Virus record (IMG/VR): IMGVR_UViG_3300031774_000068
Location: 1 to 35,294 of that record
Length of the DNA stretch: 35,294 nucleotides
Direction: 5' to 3' (one strand)
Source: a virus
The position numbers were made by a program, and so were the translations under genes. The notes below the pieces were generated by a model, which did not search any database, had not been told where the DNA came from, and worked only from the letters and a program-made list of their open reading frames with translations. Shown here one piece after another: positions 13,637 to 21,566 of the stretch; position 1 is the first letter of the stretch; the number at the start of each line of letters is the position of its first letter.

Positions 13637-15402
13637 TGGCTTTAATTGGTTTAGATATTCCTGCTGGCGCGGTTCGTAACGGAACTGACTTAGATTCGTC
13701 TGGAAGATGGCGCGATGTAAATCTTGTAAGATGGGAAAACAACTCTGCACGCCCTATTGGTGGGTGGCAAAACAGGGAAGTAAACGCGCAGTTTTCTGTA
13801 TCGTCTGCGACTTGTACGCTTGATAATTTTGTTACTGTTGTAACAACAACTCCGCATGGAATGTCTGCCGCGCCATCTATAAACAGTATTTGTAGTGTAA
13901 CAGGACTAGGGAACGGTAGTAGCTCTGGTGTTGACCCGAATGACCCAGTTGCTATTGTTTTAACAATTAACAGCACAACTTCTTTTACCTATTTAGTTTC
14001 TAGTGGTGTCGTTAACGGCGATACCTTTGCCACTGGATCAGCTATTGTTTCTCAATTGCGTTCAGTAACTTTAGGTGCGCCGCCAAGAGGTGCTTTAGGC
14101 TGGAGCGATAATTCTTTCAATCCAAATATAGCAGCTGGTACTTATGAAAAACTTTTTCACTTGAGTGGTATAAGTGTTAAGTCTGATATAACTCCAACAA
14201 ATTTTGTTGCTGGATCAATCGATGCGCAATCCAATAGCGGATTTGGCGGTTATTATTACGGCCTCGGAAATTTTGGCACGCAGCGAGAAGATAATTCTAT
14301 AGGTATAGAGGCGACTTCTTGGGCTGTCGATAACTGGGGTGAGTATTTGGTTGCTGTTCCTAGCAATGATTATGCAGCAAAAACTATCTACGAGTGGCAG
14401 TTAAATCCAGCCACACCAGCAGCTCCAATAGCCAACTCACCAAAGTGCAATTCATTGGTGGTTAGTGAAGATCGATTTATTTTAGCATTGGCTTCTGATG
14501 GTAATCCAAGACTTATAAAGTGGTGTGACAGAGAAGATAACACTTCTTGGACTGCCGCTGCTACTAATGAAGCTGGAGACTACACACTAAACTCAACAGG
14601 AGAGATCCTGATGGGTTTAAACACTAGAGGTAGGGTGTTGATACTAACTACAACAGATGCGCACGCTGCTGCTTATTCTGGGCCGCCTGTGGTGTATGGG
14701 TTTGAGCAAGTTGGTAGTCAGTGTGGAGCTGTGTCGAGGCATTGCGCAGTGGCTATCGATGAAGGTGCATTCTGGATGAGCTATAACGGATTTTTTGCTT
14801 ACAATGGTTCGGCTGTTGTCGAGATGCCTTGTGATGTGCAAGATTATGTTTTTGAGGATATTAACAGAGCTGAGATAACCAAAGTCTGCGCTGTTGATAA
14901 TAGTCAGTTTAATGAGCTGTGGTGGTTTTATCCTAGCGGCGGATCGAATGAGTGTGATCGCTATGTCATTTATGACTATAAAGAAAAGCACTGGAATTTC
15001 GGGCAAATGGATAGAACGTCTGCTATCGATATTGGGATATTTACAAACCCAGTGTGGTTTGATTCTACAGGTCTATTGGTAGATCAAGAAAGAGGATTTT
15101 CGCATGATGGATCAACACCGTTTTTAGAAAGTGGCCCTATACTTATGGGTGAGGGTGAGCAGATTATGAATGTGACATCATTAATACCAGACGAGAAAAC
15201 TCTGGGCGATGTTACAGCAACATTTAAAACAAGATACTACCCTACAGACACAGAGCGATCTTATGGGCCGTTTACGATGGCAAATCCAACATCTGTTAGA
15301 TTTCAAGGCAGACAGGTGCGTATGAGGTTAGACGGAACTGAGCTCGTAAATTGGAAGGCTGGCAAAATGCGTATAAATGTAGAGGCTGGTGGTAAGCGAT
15401 GA
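13636..15402 (+). CDS. Tail hub/nozzle candidate structural protein
   Basis: A 588-residue protein with a GTG start overlapping the previous stop, preceded by GAGGA. Its N-terminus (MALIGLDIPAGAVRNGTDLD, then GRWRDVNLVRW) resembles large structural proteins near adaptor and fibre genes of marine podoviruses. The body has beta-propeller-like repeats (SPKCNSLVVSEDRFILALAS, then GRVLILTTTDAHA). Beta-propeller nozzle or hub proteins of podoviruses have similar size and place; this is why I propose that role. A stabilisation or tail-accessory protein is the alternative. Confidence 0.72.
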   Translation: MALIGLDIPAGAVRNGTDLDSSGRWRDVNLVRWENNSARPIGGWQNREVNAQFSVSSATCTLDNFVTVVTTTPHGMSAAPSINSICSVTGLGNGSSSGVDPNDPVAIVLTINSTTSFTYLVSSGVVNGDTFATGSAIVSQLRSVTLGAPPRGALGWSDNSFNPNIAAGTYEKLFHLSGISVKSDITPTNFVAGSIDAQSNSGFGGYYYGLGNFGTQREDNSIGIEATSWAVDNWGEYLVAVPSNDYAAKTIYEWQLNPATPAAPIANSPKCNSLVVSEDRFILALASDGNPRLIKWCDREDNTSWTAAATNEAGDYTLNSTGEILMGLNTRGRVLILTTTDAHAAAYSGPPVVYGFEQVGSQCGAVSRHCAVAIDEGAFWMSYNGFFAYNGSAVVEMPCDVQDYVFEDINRAEITKVCAVDNSQFNELWWFYPSGGSNECDRYVIYDYKEKHWNFGQMDRTSAIDIGIFTNPVWFDSTGLLVDQERGFSHDGSTPFLESGPILMGEGEQIMNVTSLIPDEKTLGDVTATFKTRYYPTDTERSYGPFTMANPTSVRFQGRQVRMRLDGTELVNWKAGKMRINVEAGGKR

Positions 15403-16061
15403 GCCTAATTGGAAGGCCACCATCAGCAGGCCGAACTACCTTTCAAAGATGGGCAGAACGCCTAAATGACTGGTTAAGTTATACACGATCTAGGTTAGCA
15501 TTTTTTCAAACTGGCGACACGCCGACAGAGAATGGTATAAACCTATGGAACGATACGCTTGGCTACCCTGTTGTATCAAAAGCCAACGAATGGCGTGAAG
15601 TAGTATTAGCTGGTGATTACGCAACTGTAGAGGCAACAGTAACTCAACAGGCTACATTGGCAAATACTGCGTATGGCGTAGAGTTTAATGTTATATCTGG
15701 TTCTACTGGCATAACTATCGATTCGACTTACGATACAAGATTAAATTTTTCTGAAGGTGGTTTGTATAAAATAAGCGGCCATATTCAGATAAAATCTAAC
15801 TCCAGTAGCGTCAAAAAAATCTATTTATGGCTGGCGATTGACGGTGTTGATGCTGCGCACTCTGAAAGGGAGACTGTTAAAGATAATGCATCTGTGCATA
15901 TTATGCCTATTAGCGATTTAGCGCAGATAACATCTGGCAGCTATTTAGAGGTTAAATGGGCTGTAGATGATGTGGATTTATGGTTAGAAAGCGAATCTGC
16001 CACTGCATTTGCACCAGCCAGCCATGCAGCAGAGGTATTTATAACAAGAGTGCACGAATAA
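15399..16061 (+). CDS. Jelly-roll (C1q/TNF-like) virion protein
   Basis: A 220-residue protein. N-terminal about 60 residues (TTFQRWAERLNDWLSYTRS, then TPTENGINLWNDTLGYPV) look like an attachment segment. The C-terminal about 140 residues (TVTQQATLANTAYGVEFN, then FSEGGLYKISGHIQIKS, then YLEVKWAVDDVDLWLES) follow the eight-strand pattern of C1q/TNF-like jelly rolls found in phage fibres and decoration proteins, usually trimeric. Overlaps the hub candidate by four bases. Likely a receptor- or capsid-surface protein. Confidence 0.75.
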   Translation: MSLIGRPPSAGRTTFQRWAERLNDWLSYTRSRLAFFQTGDTPTENGINLWNDTLGYPVVSKANEWREVVLAGDYATVEATVTQQATLANTAYGVEFNVISGSTGITIDSTYDTRLNFSEGGLYKISGHIQIKSNSSSVKKIYLWLAIDGVDAAHSERETVKDNASVHIMPISDLAQITSGSYLEVKWAVDDVDLWLESESATAFAPASHAAEVFITRVHE

Positions 16062-16073
16062 TGTTATAATCGG
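16062..16073 (+). promoter_or_regulatory. Extended -10 motif TGTTATAATCGG (late promoter candidate 3)
   Basis: Third copy of TGNTAWAATCGG, in the 15-base gap between the jelly-roll and GNAT-like genes. Transcription would start at about 16077, which is the ATG of the next gene, so that gene would be read from a leaderless mRNA or from the in-frame ATG at 16101. No -35 visible. Confidence 0.6.
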
Positions 16074-16076
16074 AAG

Positions 16077-16448
16077 ATGGAAAAAACATTAATAGAAAAA
16101 ATGAATGATTGCCGAGAGTGGATTGAGTCGGCACTTGCTTATAGCGGCGGCACGCATGATTTCAGAGATGTAGTCGATGCAGTGATGACAGGCCATATGC
16201 AGTTTTGGGAAGCCCCAAAAGGGTGTGCGATAACAGAGGTTATCACCTTTCCAAAGAAAAAGGTTTTGCATATATTTTTGGCCGCTGGAGAGATGCAGCA
16301 AATTGTTGATATGGATGAGTCGGCAGTAGAATGGGCCAAGTCTATTGGTTGTGATGCGGTTAGTATAGCTGGTCGCAGAGGTTGGAAAAAAGTTTTAGAG
16401 CATAAAGGTTACGAAGAGCAATTTACTACACTAGCAAAGGATATTTAA
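16077..16448 (+). CDS. GNAT-fold-like conserved phage protein
   Basis: A 123-residue protein. The pattern (DVVDAVMTGHMQFWEAPKG, AITEVITFPKKKVLHIFL, then MDESAVEWAKSIGCDAVS, IAGRRGWKKVLEHKGY) matches a conserved podovirus family of about this size that resembles N-acyltransferase folds, with the C-terminal GRRGW...GY signature. An enzyme activity is not established. It sits among candidate internal virion genes. The start is uncertain because of the promoter motif ending four bases before the ATG; ATG 16101 is an alternative. Confidence 0.75.
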   Translation: MEKTLIEKMNDCREWIESALAYSGGTHDFRDVVDAVMTGHMQFWEAPKGCAITEVITFPKKKVLHIFLAAGEMQQIVDMDESAVEWAKSIGCDAVSIAGRRGWKKVLEHKGYEEQFTTLAKDI

Positions 16449-16449
16449 T

Positions 16450-16842
16450 ATGAGTGGCGGCGGAAAAGGCGGCGGTTCAACGTCAAAACAAGAGATACCA
16501 AAGTGGGTAGAAGAGCCTAGCAAGCGTAATTTGCGAAGAGCAGAGGTTGCCCAGCAAATCGGTTATCAGCCATATATTGGTGCTGATTTGGCGGCATTTA
16601 GCCCAGCACAAGAGGCTGCTCGTGAAAATACTATGGGTGCTGCTAGTGCTTATGGTTTATCTGTGCCTACATCTGGATCTGGTTTGCCGCAGGCAACTGA
16701 TTTTGGTGGTGGAATCCGAGGTTACAGCTCATTTCCGATGTTTGATCGGGCGCGTGATGAGATGCGATCTAGAGATGCCAATCAGGCTGCTATTTATGAC
16801 TCTTTATTTGGTGACCGTAACCCACAGCGAAAAGGTAATTAA
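16450..16842 (+). CDS. Virion-associated Gly/Ala-rich protein
   Basis: A 130-residue protein starting MSGGGKGGG. Segments such as GYQPYIGADLAAFSPAQEAA resemble small proteins paired with the next gene in marine podovirus genomes. Its function is unknown; the low-complexity flexible sequence and place between GNAT-like and internal virion genes suggest a structural or ejected protein. It is followed by its larger neighbour after two bases. Confidence 0.7.
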   Translation: MSGGGKGGGSTSKQEIPKWVEEPSKRNLRRAEVAQQIGYQPYIGADLAAFSPAQEAARENTMGAASAYGLSVPTSGSGLPQATDFGGGIRGYSSFPMFDRARDEMRSRDANQAAIYDSLFGDRNPQRKGN

Positions 16843-16844
16843 TC

Positions 16845-17960
16845 ATGGGCGGATCTAGGAGCAAGTTTCAAGATACAAGTAGTGTTTACGCAGATTCACC
16901 ATTAGAAGGCAAGTCTGTTGGCTCTTACACACCTACATTTGCTGGCAATAAGTCTGGTCAATATCAAGGCACTGGAATGTTTGGTAACAATGCCTATGAG
17001 CAAGCGGCAAGTGGCATAACAGCTGGTATGGATGCTACTGCTGCGGCAGGTATGTATAGCCCAGAAAAAGTGCAAGCAGGCCAAATGGCTGGTGCTGATT
17101 TATCTGCATACACAAACCCATATGAACAGCAGGTAGTGCAGCAAACGCAAGACGATATGATGCGTGCGCAACAGATTCAACAGAATTTATCAGATTACCA
17201 AATGGGTGCAGCAGGCGGATTTGGCGGATCTCGTCATGGTATAGCTGATGCAGAATCCAATAGGGCTTTCTATGATCGTTTGGGTGCGACTACTGGTCAG
17301 CTGCGTCAAGCAGGCTTTCAGAATGCTCAACAGCAAGCTCAGGCTGATCTTAACCGACAATACCAAGCAGACACATTCAATGTTGGTGCGGGCGAGAGAA
17401 CAGCGCAGAGAGCCATACAAGCTGGCAATCAGTTAGGATCAATGGGTAATTTAGGATTCACTCAGGCACAAGAGATCAACCGAGATGTACGCAACCAAGG
17501 TAATGTTGATCAGTTAATGGCCCAGCAGCTAATCGATGCGGCTAAAGGTCAATTTGCAGGCTACACAGGTGCACCAGCATCTACTATTGGCTACTTATCT
17601 AATGCGCTCGGCGCGACAACTGTGCCAGTTAATTCACAGCAAACCAAAGATGTTGGCTTATTTGATTATCTATCAATGGGCGCACAAGTTGGTGGCGCAA
17701 TGGCAATGTCTGATATGCGCTTAAAAACGGAAATTAATAAAATTGGTGAGCTCGGTCAGGGTATTGGCTTGTACACTTGGAAGTGGAATGACAAGGCGTA
17801 TCAGATTGAAGATGAGATGCGTAAAGAGGGTATTACCATTGGTAACGAAGTTGGTGTTATGGCTCAAGAGGTTGAAGAGATACTTCCAGAGTGCGTTATC
17901 GAAACTAAGTCTGGCTATAAGGCTGTTGACTATCAAAAACTACTTGAGGTTTTACACTAA
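16845..17960 (+). CDS. Virion protein with C-terminal S74 self-cleaving chaperone domain
   Basis: A 371-residue protein. Residues 1-285 are Ala/Gln/Gly-rich and helical (AYTNPYEQQVVQQTQDDMM, then AQQQAQADLNRQYQ), unlike a beta-helical spike. The last about 83 residues form an intramolecular chaperone of the endosialidase/peptidase S74 type: SDMRLKTEINKIG from Ser289, GIGLYTWKWND, GVMAQEVEEILPE and GYKAVDYQKLL. Family knowledge: this domain folds trimers and then cleaves itself off just before the conserved Ser. The body lacks fibre hallmarks, so its target structure is unclear. Confidence 0.85.
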   Translation: MGGSRSKFQDTSSVYADSPLEGKSVGSYTPTFAGNKSGQYQGTGMFGNNAYEQAASGITAGMDATAAAGMYSPEKVQAGQMAGADLSAYTNPYEQQVVQQTQDDMMRAQQIQQNLSDYQMGAAGGFGGSRHGIADAESNRAFYDRLGATTGQLRQAGFQNAQQQAQADLNRQYQADTFNVGAGERTAQRAIQAGNQLGSMGNLGFTQAQEINRDVRNQGNVDQLMAQQLIDAAKGQFAGYTGAPASTIGYLSNALGATTVPVNSQQTKDVGLFDYLSMGAQVGGAMAMSDMRLKTEINKIGELGQGIGLYTWKWNDKAYQIEDEMRKEGITIGNEVGVMAQEVEEILPECVIETKSGYKAVDYQKLLEVLH

Positions 17961-18463
17961 TGATTCCACCAATCGATCCAGCAACTTTAGCCGCAATAAT
18001 GGGCGGCAATGGTGTAGCAGGTGGCCCTAGTGCTATGTCTGCACAAGGTTTGTTAGCCAATACTAATTTTAACAACTTACCAATAAATGCTGCTGGTAAT
18101 GTACAAGCACCAAGCCTTGCAAGTAACGTGTCTGCCGCTGCGTCTGCCCCAGTTGATCTTAACAGTCAAGTGGGCATGACAGGACAGACACTTGGTAGTG
18201 CTGTAGGAGCACCTGCTATACCTTCTATTCCTGAAGGCGTGCCTGCACCTACTGGCGGCGGGATGCAGATGCCCAGCATGGATACTTTGAAAGGTATATT
18301 TGATCAAGGTACAGCTAGTGATATGCCTATGGCTGAGTCTCCAGCTGCAAGAGCCTCTGGCTACTCAGAAGCTGCACCACAGCAAGCAAATCCATATGCA
18401 AGCGCAGCGGCCAACCAAGGCCTGCTACAGATGTTACAGAAAGCCTATTCATTAGGAGCATAA
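17960..18463 (+). CDS. Ala/Pro/Gly-rich virion-module protein of unknown function
   Basis: A 167-residue low-complexity protein starting with a one-base overlap to the S74 gene. Composition is rich in Ala, Pro, Gly, Met and Asn, with few charged residues, so it is probably disordered or a structural linker. No family recognised. Position between two internal virion candidates suggests it is part of the injected or core material. Confidence 0.65.
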   Translation: MIPPIDPATLAAIMGGNGVAGGPSAMSAQGLLANTNFNNLPINAAGNVQAPSLASNVSAAASAPVDLNSQVGMTGQTLGSAVGAPAIPSIPEGVPAPTGGGMQMPSMDTLKGIFDQGTASDMPMAESPAARASGYSEAAPQQANPYASAAANQGLLQMLQKAYSLGA

Positions 18464-18464
18464 A

Positions 18465-19619
18465 ATGGCTGGCCCATTAGATATAAGAAATGCAACACCA
18501 GAAAGTGTTATAGGCAAGAATACAGGGAATGGATTGCTTAGTAATCTAAACCCTGATGAAATGCGCCGTCTTGAGTTGTTATATCAGCAACAAAAAGAAA
18601 GCCAAACTGAAGATCCAGAAAAGAAAAATCTGTTTCAAAAGATCGGTAAGAAATTAACTGACCCTACAGTGTTGACTGGATTAGCGGCTGCTTTCGATAG
18701 TGTAACTGCTGCACCTAATCCTGCTTTGCAGAAACGCTATGGTGATATGGTAACCCTTGATAAACTAAGAAAACAAGGCAATCAAACTGCTGCCTATTTA
18801 CGCAATCAGGGAAAAGACGAGTTAGCCACAATGATCGAAGCTAACCCCTCTATGGCTGGCGAGTTAATGAAGGCTTATGCTTCAAATCAAATGAAGCAGC
18901 CTTATTCTCGTAAAGGCATCGGTACTGTACAGGTTGACCCAACAACAGGGCAGCAGTACATGATTGAATACGATCCTAATGTAGCTGGCGGTGTTCGTAG
19001 AGTAGATATCGAGGGTGCAACTTCACTCACACCATCGGAAAAAATAACAATGGAAGCTGATGCTGCTGCTGTACAGGCTGATCGTCTAGCGGCACAAGAG
19101 TATGGACAAGAATTGTTTGGCACGTTCGGTGTTGTTGATAAATCCATAGATAATTTACAGCGCATTGGTGACTTATCTAGTGATGGTGCGCGAACAGGAT
19201 TCTTCACTAAATACTTGCCAGCGTTCGATGAGAATACTGTGGAGCTGAGACAGATAGCTAATAAAATGGGTATCGATATTATCAACTCTGCTACGTTTGG
19301 CGCATTGAGTGCAACAGAATTGCGTTTAGCACTATCTACAGCATTCGATCAAAACTTATCTGGTCAGGCATTACAAAATTATGTAGATCGAAAAGTTAAA
19401 GCGCAAAGAAAGCTGCGGAATGAATTGCTCGATCAGTCTAGAGTTTTAATGTCTGGGCGTATGACTTTAAGTGAGTTTGCAGATGACATTGCGGCGCAAG
19501 ATAAAGAGGCTAGAGAAATTGCATCTTATGATTTTGCCAAAGATGGTGTTAAACAGAATCAATGGGATGCCATGAATTTAGAACAGCGTAAAGCGTTTAT
19601 AGCAGCGGGCCAAAATTAA
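18465..19619 (+). CDS. Candidate internal virion protein
   Basis: A 384-residue, mostly helical protein after AGGAG. It starts MAGPLDIRNATPESVIG and has a helical body (RRLELLYQQQKESQTEDPE, then NLFQKIGKKLTDPTVLTGL). The N-terminal layout resembles uncharacterised virion proteins located between tail genes and portal in marine podoviruses. The next gene begins at its last base. Role in ejection or core formation is inferred from location, size and helical content; no catalytic motif seen. Confidence 0.72.
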   Translation: MAGPLDIRNATPESVIGKNTGNGLLSNLNPDEMRRLELLYQQQKESQTEDPEKKNLFQKIGKKLTDPTVLTGLAAAFDSVTAAPNPALQKRYGDMVTLDKLRKQGNQTAAYLRNQGKDELATMIEANPSMAGELMKAYASNQMKQPYSRKGIGTVQVDPTTGQQYMIEYDPNVAGGVRRVDIEGATSLTPSEKITMEADAAAVQADRLAAQEYGQELFGTFGVVDKSIDNLQRIGDLSSDGARTGFFTKYLPAFDENTVELRQIANKMGIDIINSATFGALSATELRLALSTAFDQNLSGQALQNYVDRKVKAQRKLRNELLDQSRVLMSGRMTLSEFADDIAAQDKEAREIASYDFAKDGVKQNQWDAMNLEQRKAFIAAGQN

Positions 19620-21565
19620 TGAATGATTTGCAAGCTAGAATTATTGCGGAAGCAGAGGCAGAAGCGGGTATCACTAACGAGCCTGTTATTGGTGCAGATG
19701 GCAAGCCTGTGCCAAGGCAAAAGCTACGAGCTGGTTTGCAAGGCCTCACGTTTGGCGGTGGCGATGAGATAGAGGCTGCAATAAGGGCTGTATTACCCGA
19801 AAGCATGGGCGGCGGCGAGTATGAACAAATACGAGATGAGTTGCGTCAAAAATTAAAAGACTATGCAAAAGCCTATCCAGCTGAGTCTATCGGATCTGAG
19901 ATAGCGGGTGCTCTACTACCAACTGTAGCTGCATTTGCTACTGGTGGCGGCTCGATACCTGCATCGGGGAACATTGCAAGAATAATTGGTACTGCTGCGC
20001 CAACTGGTCAGGGTATACAAAAATTAAAACAGGTTGCTGGTACTGCTGCTGCTCAAAGTGGATTGGGCGCATTAGGCTATTCAGAAGCAGAAAATATTTC
20101 TCCAGAGCAAGCCACTGATGTCGGTGTAGGCACAGGTGTTGGTACAGCAATTGGAACTGGATTGACTTATGGTGCTGGCGGTGCTGGCGTGCTTGCCAGA
20201 AAAGTTATGGACTTTGCCAGAAATAAGTTTGGTGACCGAGCAGATACAGCGGTACAAGCAGAGCTAAGTCGACTGGTAACAATGACAGGCAAGTCTGAAG
20301 ATCAGATTATTCAAGACATTATTGATGGCCGAGTAATGGCAGACAATGCAACTTTAGGATTGGCTATAAAAGGAATGGTTAATGAGGGCGGCCAAGCCTC
20401 TGCTGACATTTTATCCATGAGTGGGGCAAGAGCCGATCAAACGGGTAGTGCTGCAACTGGGAAGCTTAGACAGGCATTAACACCAGACGCAGACGACCCT
20501 AATGTTGTACGGTCTTTTAGAGAAGATGATAAGGCTTTAAGTGCGCAGCAATCAAAAGCATACGATGAGGTTTTTGATGCTGGTCAAAACCTACCTGTAG
20601 AAACTGCTGAAGAATTATTAAATGTCATCCAGCGAGTACCTGAGACAAGAACAGGTTTAGCGAGAATATATCAAGCCGAAAATTTAGTACCTTTATTTAG
20701 AGAATTAGAAAATGGTGCTATTGAGTTTGCGCGAGCCCCTACCTTGCGTGACGCAGAGATTGTACGCAGGGTTCTTACAGATGTTAAGGGCGCAGAGTTT
20801 TCAGCTGGCCGAGGACAGATGGGTTCAACCATAGGCGATCTGGAGTCTGGTTTAAGAACACAGATTGATACAGCATCGCCAGAGTTAGGCGCAGTTAGGG
20901 CATCATATGCAGGTAAAATGGCGGGTAGAGAGGCGTTTGAGCTCGGTCGCAAACAAGGCTTGACAATGAATGTTGATGAGCTGTCTTATATGATGGAAGG
21001 CCTAAAAGGTGAAGCTTTAGATGCATTTAGAGCAGGTGTAATGGATGCGCTAAATAATAAGGCCCGAAGGTCTGGTGTCATGCTTAGGGATTTAGCTAAT
21101 GAGGATAAACAAATTGGCGCAGCACTTAGAGCTGTACTTCCTGCTGGCCGACAGGCGGATGAGGCTTTAGAGTCTGTATCTACAGCTGCTGCTGCAAGAG
21201 AGCAAGATAAATTTATTCAACAGCGTGCTGGATCACCTACATCTGGCTTAGAGTCTGAAAGAATGAATAGAGGCTCAGGTGTATCAGCAGAAGATATGTT
21301 AAGAGGATCACAGGGTGACCCGTTCTCTATAATCAGAATGGTGAAATCTTTAATGCCAGAAAAAACTGGTTTAAGTGATGCACAAATACAGCAAGTCGCA
21401 CAGGTGCTATACTCAGAAAGTCCAGAGCTAGTTGAGCAGGCGTTGACAGATCCTACTATGCAGGGCCGTTTGATCAGACGTATAGAAAATCTAATAGAGG
21501 GTGGTTTGTTAGCAACAAGACGACCAGCACAACAGCAATCAAGCCAAGCAGCTACAGGTAATTAG
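19619..21565 (+). CDS. Candidate internal virion / DNA ejection protein
   Basis: A 648-residue Ala/Gly-rich helical protein. It starts MNDLQARIIAEAEAEAG, followed by LRAGLQGLTFGGGDEIEAA and hydrophobic glycine-rich segments (GVGTGVGTAIGTGLTYGAGG) that could insert into membrane, then a long helical body. This combination is usual for podovirus ejection proteins that build a conduit across the envelope. It ends two bases before the portal gene. Assigned by pattern and place; specific family not certain. Confidence 0.75.
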   Translation: MNDLQARIIAEAEAEAGITNEPVIGADGKPVPRQKLRAGLQGLTFGGGDEIEAAIRAVLPESMGGGEYEQIRDELRQKLKDYAKAYPAESIGSEIAGALLPTVAAFATGGGSIPASGNIARIIGTAAPTGQGIQKLKQVAGTAAAQSGLGALGYSEAENISPEQATDVGVGTGVGTAIGTGLTYGAGGAGVLARKVMDFARNKFGDRADTAVQAELSRLVTMTGKSEDQIIQDIIDGRVMADNATLGLAIKGMVNEGGQASADILSMSGARADQTGSAATGKLRQALTPDADDPNVVRSFREDDKALSAQQSKAYDEVFDAGQNLPVETAEELLNVIQRVPETRTGLARIYQAENLVPLFRELENGAIEFARAPTLRDAEIVRRVLTDVKGAEFSAGRGQMGSTIGDLESGLRTQIDTASPELGAVRASYAGKMAGREAFELGRKQGLTMNVDELSYMMEGLKGEALDAFRAGVMDALNNKARRSGVMLRDLANEDKQIGAALRAVLPAGRQADEALESVSTAAAAREQDKFIQQRAGSPTSGLESERMNRGSGVSAEDMLRGSQGDPFSIIRMVKSLMPEKTGLSDAQIQQVAQVLYSESPELVEQALTDPTMQGRLIRRIENLIEGGLLATRRPAQQQSSQAATGN

Positions 21566-21566
21566 A

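Noticed and set aside
13569-13976. 135-residue minus-strand ORF opposite holin and hub genes
   Set aside because: Antisense shadow across two well-supported genes with no ribosome-binding site or family match.
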